Shown here piece by piece: positions 1 through 11,698 of a stretch of 64,000 bases of DNA. Below the pieces are notes generated by a model. That model had not been told where the DNA came from, searched no databases, and saw only the letters and a list, made by a program, of their open reading frames with translations. The DNA is from Arthrobacter crusticola (GTDB lineage Bacteria; Actinomycetota; Actinomycetes; Actinomycetales; Micrococcaceae). The position numbers and the translations under genes were made by a program. The stretch spans positions 372,001-436,000 of the forward strand of contig NZ_SMTK01000004.1 of assembly GCF_004357995.1 (NCBI RefSeq). Reading direction: 5' to 3'. How positions within the stretch are numbered: the first letter of the stretch is position 1; each line of letters begins with the position of its first letter.

Positions 1-1
1 C

Positions 2-64
2 GTCCGCACCGCCCTTCACCAGCGCACCATCCTCCACGCGCGGGTGCTGGTGATCGATGGCTGA
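2..64 (+). CDS. C-terminal end of an unidentified upstream gene (partial)
   Basis: The frame is open from the window edge and ends in TGA at 62-64 after about 20 codons (last residues HARVLVIDG). The stop overlaps the ATG of the next gene at 57, so the two are probably translationally coupled. Too little is present to name a family. The overlap and GC-rich third positions are the only support. Confidence 0.45.
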   Translation, partial: VRTALHQRTILHARVLVIDG

Positions 65-731
65 GGAGCCTTCGGGCCGCCGTGCCCGGGCCCGCGCCCG
101 CAGGGACCCGACGGAGTGGCACGGACAGCGGATCGTCACTGAGACCGACCTCGGAGCCGTGTTCGCCGCGGAGGAGCGGGACCGGCGCGCCCTCACCTCA
201 AAACGGATCCGCCACGGCGTCGTCCTGCTGCTGTTGGTGGGGCTGCTCGGCGCCGCGGCCTTCACCGCGGTCGGCATCAACCGCGGGGACATCCGCATCG
301 CCGCACTCGAGCCCACGCCCCGGCCCACCGAAACCTGCCCGGCAGGCCCCTTCGACTACCAGGACCCCAGCTCGGTGACCGTCAATGTGTACAACAGCAC
401 CGACATCGAGGGCCTGGCCGGCACCGCCGCGGGCCAGCTGCGGGAGCGCGCCTTCGTGGTCGCCGAGGTCGGCAACCGGAGCGTCGACCCCACCGGGATG
501 ACTGCCATTGTCGTCTCCGGCCCGGACGGGAAGGCCAATGCCTTCACCCTCCAGCGCACCATCCCGAAATCCGTCTATGTGGTCGACAAGCGCAAGGGGC
601 GCACCATCGACATCGTCCTCGGCTCGGGCTTCTCCGCGATCGCCCCCGCGGAGAGCGTCGACAAGGCCCCCGGAGGCCTCGTCTGCTTCGCGCCGGCGAC
701 GCCCGCGCCGACGCCCGCGCCCGCGAAATGA
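57..731 (+). CDS. LytR C-terminal domain membrane protein
   Basis: This 224-residue protein has a basic cytoplasmic N-terminus, one transmembrane helix at about residues 54-74, a Pro/Thr linker and a C-terminal domain at about 105-215. That domain (VTVNVYNSTDIEGLAGTAA near its start) resembles the LytR_C domain found at the end of LytR-CpsA-Psr wall-polymer ligases and as stand-alone membrane-anchored proteins in actinobacteria. The catalytic LCP domain is absent, so it is not itself a ligase. It probably sits on the outer face of the membrane with a cell-envelope role. The start is the ATG overlapping the preceding stop. Confidence 0.75.
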   Translation: MAEEPSGRRARARARRDPTEWHGQRIVTETDLGAVFAAEERDRRALTSKRIRHGVVLLLLVGLLGAAAFTAVGINRGDIRIAALEPTPRPTETCPAGPFDYQDPSSVTVNVYNSTDIEGLAGTAAGQLRERAFVVAEVGNRSVDPTGMTAIVVSGPDGKANAFTLQRTIPKSVYVVDKRKGRTIDIVLGSGFSAIAPAESVDKAPGGLVCFAPATPAPTPAPAK

Positions 732-774
732 GGCCTGGCGCTGCCCATGGGGGTGCTCCTGCCGCCCTTCGGGA

Positions 775-2951
<2,177 letters not shown>

Positions 2952-3050
2952 TTTTTTCGTACCTCGCTCAGCTGCCCCCGCGTGTGGCATCAGGGCGTTC
3001 CGCTGACCTGTGCCTAGATAAAGATACGGGAACGGCGTCCCGAAGCCCGA

Positions 3051-3590
3051 CTAGCGGCCCCAGCCGGCATGGGCCAGGGCCTGGCGGAGCAGGTCCGCGC
3101 GGCCGCCCGACAGCTCCGCCTGAATGGAGGGGCTGAGGGCTTCCGAGGGCGTCAGCCAGGACAGCTCGAGGGCGTCCTGGCGCGGACTGCACTCCCCGGT
3201 GACCGGGATCAGGTAGGCCAGGGCGACGGCGTGCTGGCGGTCGTCGGTCAGGCCGGTCTCGGAGGGGGAGGGGAAGTACTCGGCGATGGTGAACGGCAGC
3301 ACCGACGGCGGAAGCTGGGGCAGGGCGAGGGGGCCGAGGTCCTTTTCGAGGTGGCGCAGGAGAGCGGCCCGGATGGTCTCCCGGTACATCACCCGCCCGG
3401 AGACGAAGGTGCGCACCATCTCACCCTCGGCGTTGGCCTGCAGGAGCAGCCCGACCTCGTTGACGTAGCCCAGGGCATCACACCGGACCGGGATCGCCTC
3501 CACGTAAACCATGGGGAGCCGGCGGCGGGCCTCGTAAAGATCCTCTTCGGAGAGCCAGCCTGGATTGGGGTCGGGGGTGCGCACATTCAT
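3051..3590 (-). CDS. Nudix-fold family protein (DUF4916 type) with degenerate Nudix box
   Basis: The 179-residue protein begins NVRTPDPNPGWLSEEDLYEARRRLP and carries a Nudix-like helix GRVMYRETIRAALLRHLEKD. Compared with the canonical GX5EX7REUXEEXGU box, the first Gly and Glu are kept, but REUXEE reads RHLEKD, so the metal-binding glutamates are largely lost. It is probably a catalytically altered or inactive Nudix-fold protein. The ATG at 3590 follows a TATAAA (3599-3604 on the reverse strand) by only 8 bases, pointing to a leaderless transcript; a TTG at 3596 is the alternative. Confidence 0.75.
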   Translation of the reverse strand: MNVRTPDPNPGWLSEEDLYEARRRLPMVYVEAIPVRCDALGYVNEVGLLLQANAEGEMVRTFVSGRVMYRETIRAALLRHLEKDLGPLALPQLPPSVLPFTIAEYFPSPSETGLTDDRQHAVALAYLIPVTGECSPRQDALELSWLTPSEALSPSIQAELSGGRADLLRQALAHAGWGR

Positions 3591-3604
3591 AACCAAGTTT
3601 TATA
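3591..3604 (-). promoter_or_regulatory. Extended -10 element and leaderless start
   Basis: On the reverse strand TATAAA is followed after 8 bases by the ATG of the Nudix-like gene. In high-GC actinobacteria this spacing is typical of leaderless mRNAs. No clear -35 is visible. Confidence 0.4.
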
Positions 3605-3790
3605 GCAGGAACGGCCCCGGAAGACAGCGGCGCGCTCTCCTTCGGCCATTGGCTGAACGCGGGCGACTGTCCGCGGCTGCTGGAGTGGCCGCTTAATATG
3701 CGCCTCGGGTCGTGAGTTCCGGGCGGGCCAGGACCTAGAATCTCTTTCGAAAGGTACGGGGGGCCTGACTTCGAAACGATTGGTTTCCCT

Positions 3791-5014
3791 TTGTCCGTTT
3801 CCTCTCCGCGGGTGACTGCCGCGGCACCGTTTCCCTACGCCGGACTGTTGGCCCTCGCCGGCGTCGGATTCGTCGCGGTCACCGGTGAGCTGCTGCCCAC
3901 GGGGCTCCTGCCGCAGATGGCGCGCGACCTGGGCGTCGGGCTCTCGACGGCCGGCTACCTGGTCACAATCTTCGCCGCCACGGTCGTCGTCGCCACCACG
4001 CCCCTGTCAGCACTGACCCGGCGGTACCCGCGCAAGCAACTGCTCGTCGTGATCCTGCTCATCATGGCCGCCGCCAACTTCGCCGCGGCCCTCGCCCCGA
4101 CCTACGCCTTCCTCGTCGGGGCCCGGATCCTCGGCGGCCTGGCCCTCGGACTCTGCTGGGCCGTGGTGGCCGCCTACCCCGCACACCTTGTGCCGGCCCA
4201 GCAGTTGGGCAAGTCGGTGGCCTTCACCTCCGGTGGCGTCACTGCAGCCTTCGTGCTCGGTGTCCCCATCTCCACGGCGGTCGGCAACGCCTCCAGCTGG
4301 CGGGTGGCGTTCACCGCAATCGGAGTCGTTGCCGTGTTGCTGGCCGCCATCCTCGTCGCCCTCCTACCGCCGATCCGGCACCTCGTGGAGCGGAAGGCCG
4401 GTGAAGAGGAGGTGCGGTTCCGCCGCGAGCCGAGCCTGAAGCCTGTCCTCCTGCTGTGCGCCGTCATCCTCGTCCTGCTGGCCGGGCAGAACGCGTTCTA
4501 TACCTACATCGCCTCCTGGCTGACCGAGGTATCCACGTTCGGCATGGACTCCGTGGCGCTCGTCCTGTTCCTCTACGGCGGTGCCGGGATCATCGGGCTG
4601 GCGGCGGCCGGCTACGCCGCCGACCGCTTCCCCCGCAGGGGGTTCGCTGCTGCCGTGCTGATCGTTATTGCCGCGGTCGGGACGCTTATCGCGGCGGCAG
4701 GGAACACCGGCGTCGTCCTGGCAGCCATCGTCGTGTGGGGCGCCGCCTTTGGGGGGCTTCCCGCCATGATCCAGACGCGCATGCTGCGCACCGCGTCGGC
4801 GCGGATCCGTGATCTCGCAGCCGCGCTGCAGGCGACGGCCTTCAATATCGGCATCGCCAGCGGTGCGCTTCTCGGAGGGCTGCTGCTCGACAATGTCGGG
4901 CTCAGCCTCCTGCCGGTTGCGCTGATCGTCCTGATGGCGGCGGTCCTCGTCCTCGCCGTCGCCACCGACGTCATAAGCGGGCGCAGGGAGCGTCTCCGGC
5001 TCACGGTCGGCTGA
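3791..5014 (+). CDS. MFS transporter, DHA1 efflux family
   Basis: The 407-residue inner-membrane protein has 12 hydrophobic segments. The loop between helices 2 and 3 (SALTRRYPRKQLL) and TM1-4 (TGELLPTGLLPQMARDLG, ARILGGLALGLCWA) match the DHA1 group of sugar/arabinose or drug efflux permeases (AraJ/SotB/NepI-like). The substrate cannot be read from sequence. The farthest upstream start is TTG at 3791; a GTG at 3812 is an alternative, and neither has a convincing ribosome-binding site. It is a single gene with its own upstream region. Confidence 0.85.
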   Translation: MSVSSPRVTAAAPFPYAGLLALAGVGFVAVTGELLPTGLLPQMARDLGVGLSTAGYLVTIFAATVVVATTPLSALTRRYPRKQLLVVILLIMAAANFAAALAPTYAFLVGARILGGLALGLCWAVVAAYPAHLVPAQQLGKSVAFTSGGVTAAFVLGVPISTAVGNASSWRVAFTAIGVVAVLLAAILVALLPPIRHLVERKAGEEEVRFRREPSLKPVLLLCAVILVLLAGQNAFYTYIASWLTEVSTFGMDSVALVLFLYGGAGIIGLAAAGYAADRFPRRGFAAAVLIVIAAVGTLIAAAGNTGVVLAAIVVWGAAFGGLPAMIQTRMLRTASARIRDLAAALQATAFNIGIASGALLGGLLLDNVGLSLLPVALIVLMAAVLVLAVATDVISGRRERLRLTVG

Positions 5015-5074
5015 CGCCGGCGCCGGACAGGAGCCTTGCTGGCGCTCCCCGGCGGTCGCGCATAAGGTTGCGCC

Positions 5075-5659
5075 ATGGCCGACGATCTGCCCGAACTGCT
5101 CCTCCCCGGCGTCCGGGAGTGGACACAGTGGCTCGAGGCGGAGCACGCCGATTCCCCGGGGGTGTGGCTGATCCTGACGAAGAAGGGCGGCACGCTCACC
5201 ACCCTGACCTATGCGGAGGCGCTCGACGAGGTGCTCTGCTTCGGCTGGATCGACGGGCAGCGGCGGGGCCGGGACGCGGAGAGCTACCTCCAGCGGTTCA
5301 CGCCGCGCACGCCGAAGAGCATCTGGTCCATCCGCAACTGCACCTCCATCGAGCGGCTCACAGCCGAGGGGAGGATGCGGCCTGCCGGCCTCGCTGCGGT
5401 GGAGGCGGCACGGGCGGACGGGCGGTGGGACCGCGCGTACGCAGGCCCGGCCACGGCGGTGGTGCCGGACGACCTCGCCGCCGCGGTGTCCGCCAGCCCC
5501 CGGGCTCAGGCGGCCTTCGATGGGCTGTCCTCCCAGAACCGGTATGCCCTGATCTTCCGACTCGGGCAGGTGCACACCCCGGCGGGTCGGCAGCGGGCAG
5601 TCGAACGGTTCGTGGGAATGCTCGAGCGCGGGGAAACGCCGTACCCGCAGAAGCGGTAG
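5075..5659 (+). CDS. YdeI/OmpD-associated family protein
   Basis: This 194-residue soluble protein matches the YdeI/OmpD-associated (bacteriocin-protection) family. It has ADSPGVWLILTKKG near the start, then EALDEVLCFGWIDGQRR, FTPRTPKSIWSIRN, and a C-terminal helical part ending RGETPYPQKR. These proteins are common in actinobacteria and of uncertain biochemistry; some YdeI members are linked to antimicrobial-peptide resistance. An AAGG about 9 bases before the ATG supports the start. The gene is convergent with the iron-transport operon. Confidence 0.85.
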   Translation: MADDLPELLLPGVREWTQWLEAEHADSPGVWLILTKKGGTLTTLTYAEALDEVLCFGWIDGQRRGRDAESYLQRFTPRTPKSIWSIRNCTSIERLTAEGRMRPAGLAAVEAARADGRWDRAYAGPATAVVPDDLAAAVSASPRAQAAFDGLSSQNRYALIFRLGQVHTPAGRQRAVERFVGMLERGETPYPQKR

Positions 5660-5683
5660 GGCTGCGGCGCCGCCGCGCCGGGC

Positions 5684-6796
5684 CTACGCCGGGAAGGCGA
5701 CGCCCTCGCCGACCACGCGGAGGCGCAGTTCGGTGCCCACCCGCGCCATGGCGGCGTTCCAGTGCCGGATGGTGACCGTCTGGCCGTCCATGCCGTTGAA
5801 GCCATTGACGCCGTCCCCGGCGGGCCCTGCGCTGCCGTGGAGGCGGATTTTCACCGTCACCTCGGGGCCGAAGAAGTCGGTCTCCACGACGGTGCCGCGG
5901 ATATTACCGTCCTCGGCGATCCGGATCTGTTCGGGGCGCAGCATGAGCTGCACACTGCCCTGGCAGGTGGGCCGGCGCACCGGGATGCCGCCCAATGCGC
6001 ACATGGCCAGGGAGCCCTGAAGGTGGGCTTCGAGGATGACGGCGTCGCCGAGGAACTCCGCCGTCGCCCGGTCGGCCGGGCGGGTGTAGACGACGAAGGG
6101 GTTGCCCACCTGCGCCAGGACGCCTCCGCGCATTACGGCGACCTGGTCGGCGAAGGAGAGCGCCTCGGACTGGTCATGGGTGACGAGGATGGTCGTCACG
6201 CCGGTTTCGGCGAGGGTCTTCGCGACGGTCTTGCGGGTGGCGACCCGCAGGCCCGCGTCGAGGGCGGAGAACGGCTCGTCGAGGAGCATCAGGGAGGGCC
6301 CCCGGGCCAGCGCCCGGGCCAGCGCCACCCGCTGCTGCTGGCCGCCCGAGAGCTGGTCCGGCCGGCGGTCCGCGTAGCCGGCATCGAGCGAGACCATGCC
6401 GAGCAGTTCCGCGACGCGCGCACGGGCGGCCCTGCGCCCGAAGGCGCGGCGGTCCAGGCCGAAGGCGACGTTTTCGCCGACCGAGAGGTGGGGGAACAGG
6501 GCGCCATCCTGGGCCACGTAGCCGATATTGCGTTTGTGGGCCGGTACGGCGTGTCCGGGTCCGCCCGCGACGACGCCGCCGTCGAACTCCACGACGCCCG
6601 AGTCGGGGGAGTCGAAGCCGGCGATGATGCGCAGCAGCGTCGTCTTTCCGGATCCGGACGGGCCTACGATGGCCGTTGTGATGCCCTTCTGTACCGACAG
6701 GGTCAGCCCGCGCAGCACCGGGGTGCTGCCGAAGGACTTGGTGATGTCCAGCAGTTCGAGGTGGTTCACGGCCGGGAGCAGGGGGGAGGTGGTCAT
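5684..6796 (-). CDS. Fe3+ ABC transporter ATP-binding protein (FbpC-like)
   Basis: This 370-residue ABC ATPase has Walker A GPSGSGKT at about 45-52, signature LSGGQQQR near 150, Walker B LMLLDEPFSALD and the switch His in VTHDQSEAL. A C-terminal TOBE-like extension (about 240-370) ends in RLRVVGEGVAFPA. It energises the permease encoded just upstream, with 16 bases between them. Length and the TOBE tail fit the ferric/putrescine-type (CUT1/FbpC) importers. It is the last gene of the operon. Confidence 0.9.
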   Translation of the reverse strand: MTTSPLLPAVNHLELLDITKSFGSTPVLRGLTLSVQKGITTAIVGPSGSGKTTLLRIIAGFDSPDSGVVEFDGGVVAGGPGHAVPAHKRNIGYVAQDGALFPHLSVGENVAFGLDRRAFGRRAARARVAELLGMVSLDAGYADRRPDQLSGGQQQRVALARALARGPSLMLLDEPFSALDAGLRVATRKTVAKTLAETGVTTILVTHDQSEALSFADQVAVMRGGVLAQVGNPFVVYTRPADRATAEFLGDAVILEAHLQGSLAMCALGGIPVRRPTCQGSVQLMLRPEQIRIAEDGNIRGTVVETDFFGPEVTVKIRLHGSAGPAGDGVNGFNGMDGQTVTIRHWNAAMARVGTELRLRVVGEGVAFPA

Positions 6797-6812
6797 GCCG
6801 TGCCGTCCCCGC

Positions 6813-8378
6813 TCACTGGCCGACCGCCTTCTGGGACTGCCGGTACAGCAGGTAGGTCATGGGCAGGGACAGCAGGATCAACAGCAGGGCGTACGGGGCG
6901 GCCCCGGCGTAGTCGATCTCGGAGCTGAGCGCCCAGAACCGGGTGGCGAGGGTCGTGACGCCCGAGGGCGCCAGCACCAGGGTGGCGGTCAATTCGGTGG
7001 AGACGGCGAGGAAGACCAGTGCGGCGCCCGCGGCGGCCGCCGGGGCGGTCAGGCGCAGGGTCACCCGAACGAAGGCGCCCAGCGGACGCGTGCCCAGCGC
7101 CTGGGCGGCCTCCTCGAGCTCCCGGGGGGCCTGGGCGAACCCGGCGCGCAGGTTGACCAGGGCCCGGGGCAGGAACAGCAGCGCATAGGCCGCGATCACG
7201 ACCGGGGTCTCCTGGTAGAGCGGGTAGGCGAAGTTGATGGTGACCGTCACGAACGCCAGCGCCACGACGATCCCCGGCATGGAACTGGTGATGTAGTTGC
7301 TGCTCTCGAGGAACCGGGCGAACCTGCCGCCGTAGCGCACGGCGAGCCACGCGATGGGGAACGCGGCGAGAACTGTGACAGCGGCCCCCGTGACGCCGTA
7401 CCCGAGGGTCTGGAACAGGGCGGTGGCGAGCTCGTCGACCTCCCAGACCGCCCTGCCGCCCGCGATGAGCCAGCGGATCACATTGACCAGCGGCACCCCC
7501 AGCGCCAGCACAATAAGCACCAGCACGAACAGGACCCCGGCGGGCTTCCACCGGTCCAGCGGCCGGGCGGCCGGAGCCGCAGCGACCCCCGGCCCGATCC
7601 GGGCGTAGCGGGCGTTGCCGCGGGCCGCGGACTCGGCCAGCAGCAGGAGCAGGCATAGAACCACCAGGACGCTGGCGAGCATGTTCGCGGCGGCGCTGTT
7701 GAAGGTCGACTGGAACTGCTGGAGGATCGCCGTGGTGAAGGTGTCGAAGCGGATCATGGAGTAGGCGCCGTATTCGGCCAGCAGGTGCAGGCCTACCAGG
7801 AGGGCGCCCCCGCCGACGGCCAGCCGGAGCTGGGGGAGGACAACACGGAAGAAGACCCGCCAGGGGCCCATTCCGAGGGAGGCCGCCGACTGCTCCAGGC
7901 CGGAATCGAGCCGCCGCAGCATTGCAGACGCCGGGATGTACACCAGCGGGTAGTAGCTCAGCACGGAGATCAGGACGCCGCCGGGAATGCCCGAGAGCGA
8001 CGGGACGGTGCCGGCCCAGGCGTAGCTGTTGACGAATGCCGGCACGGCGAGGGGGGCGGCCAACAGCAGGGAGGCGGTACGCGCCCCCGGGAGGTCGGTG
8101 CGCTCGACGAGCCAGGCCGCAGCCACCCCGAGGACGATGCAGGCCGGAACCGTCAGGACGACCAGGGCGATGGTGTTGAACAGCAGCTCACCCACCCGGG
8201 GCCGCACGATCAGGTCGACGGCGGTCTCCCAGCCGGTGGTGGCGGTGACCGCGACCACGAACCCAAGCGGAATCAGCGTCCCCAGGGTGACGAGTACGGC
8301 CGTCGCGGAAACGCCGAAAGGCGGGCGGGAGCCGAGGCTCCTGCCCGCCGTTTCGCGGATCCGCTGGGATGTGGCCAT
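6813..8378 (-). CDS. Fe3+ ABC transporter permease, fused two-domain (FbpB-like)
   Basis: The 521-residue membrane protein has about 12 hydrophobic helices in two homologous halves, as in FbpB-type iron permeases where two binding-protein-dependent permease domains are fused. Each half carries an EAA-type loop: [22 protein letters not shown] in the first, [21 protein letters not shown] in the second. It forms the membrane channel fed by the lipoprotein 27 bases upstream and powered by the ATPase 16 bases downstream. Confidence 0.93.
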   Translation of the reverse strand: MATSQRIRETAGRSLGSRPPFGVSATAVLVTLGTLIPLGFVVAVTATTGWETAVDLIVRPRVGELLFNTIALVVLTVPACIVLGVAAAWLVERTDLPGARTASLLLAAPLAVPAFVNSYAWAGTVPSLSGIPGGVLISVLSYYPLVYIPASAMLRRLDSGLEQSAASLGMGPWRVFFRVVLPQLRLAVGGGALLVGLHLLAEYGAYSMIRFDTFTTAILQQFQSTFNSAAANMLASVLVVLCLLLLLAESAARGNARYARIGPGVAAAPAARPLDRWKPAGVLFVLVLIVLALGVPLVNVIRWLIAGGRAVWEVDELATALFQTLGYGVTGAAVTVLAAFPIAWLAVRYGGRFARFLESSNYITSSMPGIVVALAFVTVTINFAYPLYQETPVVIAAYALLFLPRALVNLRAGFAQAPRELEEAAQALGTRPLGAFVRVTLRLTAPAAAAGAALVFLAVSTELTATLVLAPSGVTTLATRFWALSSEIDYAGAAPYALLLILLSLPMTYLLYRQSQKAVGQ

Positions 8379-8405
8379 GGCGGCCCGGTTGCGCCTTTCC
8401 GCCCC

Positions 8406-9455
8406 TTAGAGGAGCCCGGCGTCGGTCATCAGTTCAACGACCTTCTCGCCGTTGAGCTTGGCCGGATCGACCGTGGGCGCCTCGAGCTCGGCGAGCGGGA
8501 CGAGGCCCTCGCGCGGGGTGACCTCGGCGCTCACGGGGTATTCGTAGTCGCTGCCGGTGCTCAGGGTCTCCTGGCCTTCCTTGCTGGTGATGAACTCAAG
8601 GAACTGGTTGGCCGCGTCCTGGTTGTCGGACGACTTCAGCACCCCGGCACCTGAGATCGAGACGAACGCTCCGGCGTCGGAGCCCTTGAAGTAGTAGGGC
8701 TCGAGGTCGCTCGAGTTCTCACCGGTGCCAGCCTGATCGGCGGTGTAGTAGTAGTGGTAGATCACGGCGGCATCGACTTCGCCGGCGTTCACTGCCTTCA
8801 TGGCGGCGCCGTTCTTGGGGTAGATCTTGGCGCCGTCCTTCATGGCGGCGAGCCACTCGGCGGTGGCCTCCTCGCCCTCAAGTTCGAGCATGGCCGAGAC
8901 GATGGCCTGGAAGTCCGCGCCCCCGGCAGCGGCGCCCCAGCGTCCGGCCCACTTCGGGTCGGCGAGGTCCATAATCGACGTCGGCAGCTCGGCCTCGGAG
9001 ATCTTCTCCGGGTTGTAGACGAACAGGGTGGAGCGGGCGGCGACGCCGGTCCACTTGCCGGTGGTGGGACGGTACTCCGCGGGGACGTTTTCCTGGACGG
9101 CCGCGGGGATGTCCGCGAACAATCCGGCGTTCTCGACCTGGGTCATGGCCGGGGAGTTCTCGGTGATGAACACGTCGGCGGGGGACTTCTCGCCCTCCTG
9201 CAGGATCTGGTTGCTCATCTCGGTGTCGCTGCCCTGGCGGACCGTCACCTCGATCCCGGTTTCCTTGGTGAATTCATCGACCCAGGCCTGGGTCATCGAC
9301 TCGTGCTGCGCGTTGTAGACGGTCAGCTCGGCGGCCGAATCCGATCCCTCTCCCGCGGCGGGTTCGGAGGCCGCTCCCGAGCCGCAGGCGGTCAGGGCGA
9401 GAAGCAGGGCGGCCGTGAGTGCGGCGGGCTGAACCTGCTTGGAACTGAAGATCAT
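8406..9455 (-). CDS. Fe3+-binding lipoprotein of the iron ABC transporter
   Basis: The 349-residue protein has a lipoprotein signal peptide (hydrophobic residues 10-22, lipobox LTAC) and a mature extracellular-solute-binding domain starting ELTVYNAQHESMTQAWVDEF. The HYYYTADQ stretch is the Tyr-rich iron site typical of FbpA/FutA ferric-binding proteins. It is anchored on the outer membrane face and hands iron to the permease. It is the first gene of the operon, with a candidate iron box in the 112-base upstream region. Confidence 0.93.
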   Translation of the reverse strand: MIFSSKQVQPAALTAALLLALTACGSGAASEPAAGEGSDSAAELTVYNAQHESMTQAWVDEFTKETGIEVTVRQGSDTEMSNQILQEGEKSPADVFITENSPAMTQVENAGLFADIPAAVQENVPAEYRPTTGKWTGVAARSTLFVYNPEKISEAELPTSIMDLADPKWAGRWGAAAGGADFQAIVSAMLELEGEEATAEWLAAMKDGAKIYPKNGAAMKAVNAGEVDAAVIYHYYYTADQAGTGENSSDLEPYYFKGSDAGAFVSISGAGVLKSSDNQDAANQFLEFITSKEGQETLSTGSDYEYPVSAEVTPREGLVPLAELEAPTVDPAKLNGEKVVELMTDAGLL

Positions 9456-9529
9456 TGGAGCCTTTCAACAAAACGGCGGGCGGCAGCGGCTGGGCTGGAC
9501 CGGGGGGACTGAAGTGAATACCCTCACAC

Positions 9530-9548
9530 ACAGGTAAGCATGTCCTAA
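9530..9548 (-). promoter_or_regulatory. Candidate DtxR/IdeR iron box
   Basis: Read on the reverse strand, TTAGGACATGCTTACCTGT is an imperfect palindrome that matches the DtxR/IdeR consensus TTAGGTTAGGCTAACCTAA at 13 of 19 positions by hand count, with both outer half-sites (TTAGG and ACCT) conserved. It lies about 75-95 bases upstream of the ferric-binding lipoprotein gene, where repression by iron-loaded regulator would be expected. Confidence 0.55.
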
Positions 9549-9567
9549 CTTATTCCTATTTCACCAC

Positions 9568-10749
9568 TTAGGTGTCGGAAATCACACCTTTTTCGTCACG
9601 TTCGTGTGACGTAATTATTTCCGGCCTCGTACCTGCGTGGGATCCCCGGGAAGACAGCGCGGGCCCGGCCTGGTGCCGGTCGATCCGCGCCTCGGCCTCG
9701 AAGACCAGCAGGGCCTGGAGCTGGGTCGAGAGGTCGACCGGCGGGGCGGCGGCCGCCCCGGGAGCCGATGGAAAGATGCGCGCGCCTCCAAAGCTGCGGT
9801 GCCCCTCCCACAGGGCGGCCGCCGTCGCCTCGACAAGGCTCCGGGCGGTCCCGGCGGCATGCGGGGCCAGCCCCGGTGCGAGCGCCGCCTCTGCGAGGTA
9901 GCGGGCGAGGATGCCGGTGAACAGACCGCCGTCACCGGAGCCGTGCGTGCGCAGGGAGCCCTCCGGGGTGGTGAGTCGGGCCTGCGCCGCGGCGATGAGG
10001 GACTCCGCCTGCCGCAGGTTGTGCCCGTCACCGAGGGAGGTCAGGGCACCCAGGACGGGCCCCTGGTTGTAGGTGTAGACCGCGCGCTTCAGCTTCTCGC
10101 CCTCGGCGGTGCGCTGAATGCCGTCGAGGTAGAGCCCCGACTCCGCGTCCCACAGCCGGCGGCGCAGCCAGGCCAGCAGCTCCGCGGCCCGCTCCCGGTC
10201 GCCTGAGCGGGCGAAGAAAAGGGCGGCCGGGGCTGTTGCCGGGGTGTTCTTGAAATCGCGCCGGGTGTTCCAGTAGACCCCTCCGCCGAACTCCGGCGTG
10301 GCCGCCGAGCGCAGCGCCGCCCCGAGGGCGGCTCGGGCCCGCCCGTGGCGGGGGCGCCGTCCGGAGTCGATCAGGCAGCCGTCGAGCCGCTGGAGGGCAA
10401 GCGCGAGCCAGGCCATGTCGTCGAAGTAGGAGTTTGTCCACCGCACCCCGTTCCGCAACCGGATGCCCCGGGCCAGCCGCACCGCGCACCGCAGGGCGGC
10501 GTCCGCACCTGCCGGGTCCCGGGTGCGCAGGCGCAGGTGCCCGTCGAGGAGGGCATCGAGATAGTGTGCCTGCCACCAGTAGTGCCAGGCGGGGCCCCGC
10601 CCTCCGGGACGGGGAAAGGCGATCCGGCCCAGGCGGGTGCCGGGCAGGCCGAACGCGCGGGCGGCGAAGAGGGCTTCGACGCTCTCGGCGGCCGCCTGCG
10701 CCCGGGACGCGGGCGTGTCCGGCCCGGCGGAGTCCGGCGGGGTGAGCAT
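9568..10749 (-). CDS. Glycoside hydrolase family 76 protein
   Basis: The 393-residue protein looks like a GH76 endo-alpha-1,6-mannanase-type hydrolase. It has the adjacent aspartates in [42 protein letters not shown], and [12 protein letters not shown], all typical of the (alpha/alpha)6 fold. There is no evident signal peptide, so it may act inside the cell or have an unrecognised export route. Substrates of the family are alpha-1,6-mannans, consistent with actinobacterial lipomannan. It is a single gene upstream of the iron operon on the same strand. Confidence 0.85.
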   Translation of the reverse strand: MLTPPDSAGPDTPASRAQAAAESVEALFAARAFGLPGTRLGRIAFPRPGGRGPAWHYWWQAHYLDALLDGHLRLRTRDPAGADAALRCAVRLARGIRLRNGVRWTNSYFDDMAWLALALQRLDGCLIDSGRRPRHGRARAALGAALRSAATPEFGGGVYWNTRRDFKNTPATAPAALFFARSGDRERAAELLAWLRRRLWDAESGLYLDGIQRTAEGEKLKRAVYTYNQGPVLGALTSLGDGHNLRQAESLIAAAQARLTTPEGSLRTHGSGDGGLFTGILARYLAEAALAPGLAPHAAGTARSLVEATAAALWEGHRSFGGARIFPSAPGAAAAPPVDLSTQLQALLVFEAEARIDRHQAGPALSSRGSHAGTRPEIITSHERDEKGVISDT

Positions 10750-10881
10750 AAGACCACCCTAACCAACCGGCACCGCTTGCGGATTGAGCATTCTGCCCAA
10801 GAAAGCCCGCTTCGGATGCGGTGTGGGCGCCATCACAGTACGCTGAATCAGCAGCATGCACATTTCTTCAGGGGGCTCTTC

Positions 10882-11658
10882 ATGGATGTAGCGGGTTCGG
10901 CGGCACTGGTCACCGGCGGGGCCTCCGGGCTGGGGCTGGCAACGGCCCAGCGGCTGATCGACGAGGGCGCCTTCGTCGTCCTCCTTGACCTTCCCTCCTC
11001 CGCCGGGGCCGAGGCCGCCGGCCGGCTCGGCCCGCGCGCGCAGTTCGTCCCCGCCGACGTCGCCGACGCCGCCCAGGTCGGCGCCGCGGTTGCCGCCGCG
11101 GGGGAGCGGGCGCCCCTGCGGGTCCTGGTGAACTGCGCGGGCATCGCCACCCCCGGGAAGGTCATCGGCCGGAACGGGGTGCTGCCGCTCGAGCAGTTCG
11201 AGCGGGTGATCGCCGTGAACCTCACCGGCACCTTCAATGTTATCCGGCTCGCGGCCGAAGCGATGGCCGCCGTCGAGCCCGTGGAAGGCTCGGGAGGTTC
11301 CCCGGAACGCGGGGTGATCATCAATACGGCCTCCGTCGCGGCCTTCGACGGCCAGATCGGCCAGCCCGCCTACGCGGCGTCCAAGGGCGGGGTCGCCGCC
11401 ATGACGCTTCCCCTGGCGCGGGAGCTCGCCCGGCACCTGATCCGCGTCGTCACCATCGCCCCGGGCATCTTCGAGACCCCCATGATGGCGGGCCTGCCGC
11501 AGGAGGCCCAGGACTCCCTCGGCAGCCAGGTGCCCCACCCCTCCCGGCTGGGCAAACCCTCCGAGTACGCCGCGCTGGCGTCCTCGATCATTGCGAACCA
11601 GATGCTCAACGGCGAGACCATCCGGCTCGACGGCGCCATCCGCATGGGTCCGCGGTAA
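10882..11658 (+). CDS. SDR dehydrogenase, 3-hydroxyacyl-CoA dehydrogenase type II-like
   Basis: This 258-residue Rossmann-fold oxidoreductase has the [12 protein letters not shown] cofactor motif at about 11-22, [12 protein letters not shown], Ser in [10 protein letters not shown], the catalytic YAASKGG and [11 protein letters not shown]. It resembles the HSD17B10 / 3-hydroxy-2-methylbutyryl-CoA dehydrogenase group of fatty-acid or isoleucine breakdown. The ATG at 10882 follows an AGGGGG ribosome-binding site. It lies 40 bases ahead of an acyl-CoA dehydrogenase, so the two probably act in one acyl-CoA degradation route. Confidence 0.88.
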   Translation: MDVAGSAALVTGGASGLGLATAQRLIDEGAFVVLLDLPSSAGAEAAGRLGPRAQFVPADVADAAQVGAAVAAAGERAPLRVLVNCAGIATPGKVIGRNGVLPLEQFERVIAVNLTGTFNVIRLAAEAMAAVEPVEGSGGSPERGVIINTASVAAFDGQIGQPAYAASKGGVAAMTLPLARELARHLIRVVTIAPGIFETPMMAGLPQEAQDSLGSQVPHPSRLGKPSEYAALASSIIANQMLNGETIRLDGAIRMGPR

Positions 11659-11698
11659 CTCCTTCCCGGCCTCGGCCGCCAACCGAAAGGACTGCTCA

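Noticed and set aside
3746-3776. Two TTCGAAA words before the MFS gene
   Set aside because: Too short and not symmetrical enough for an SOS or other known box; no further support.
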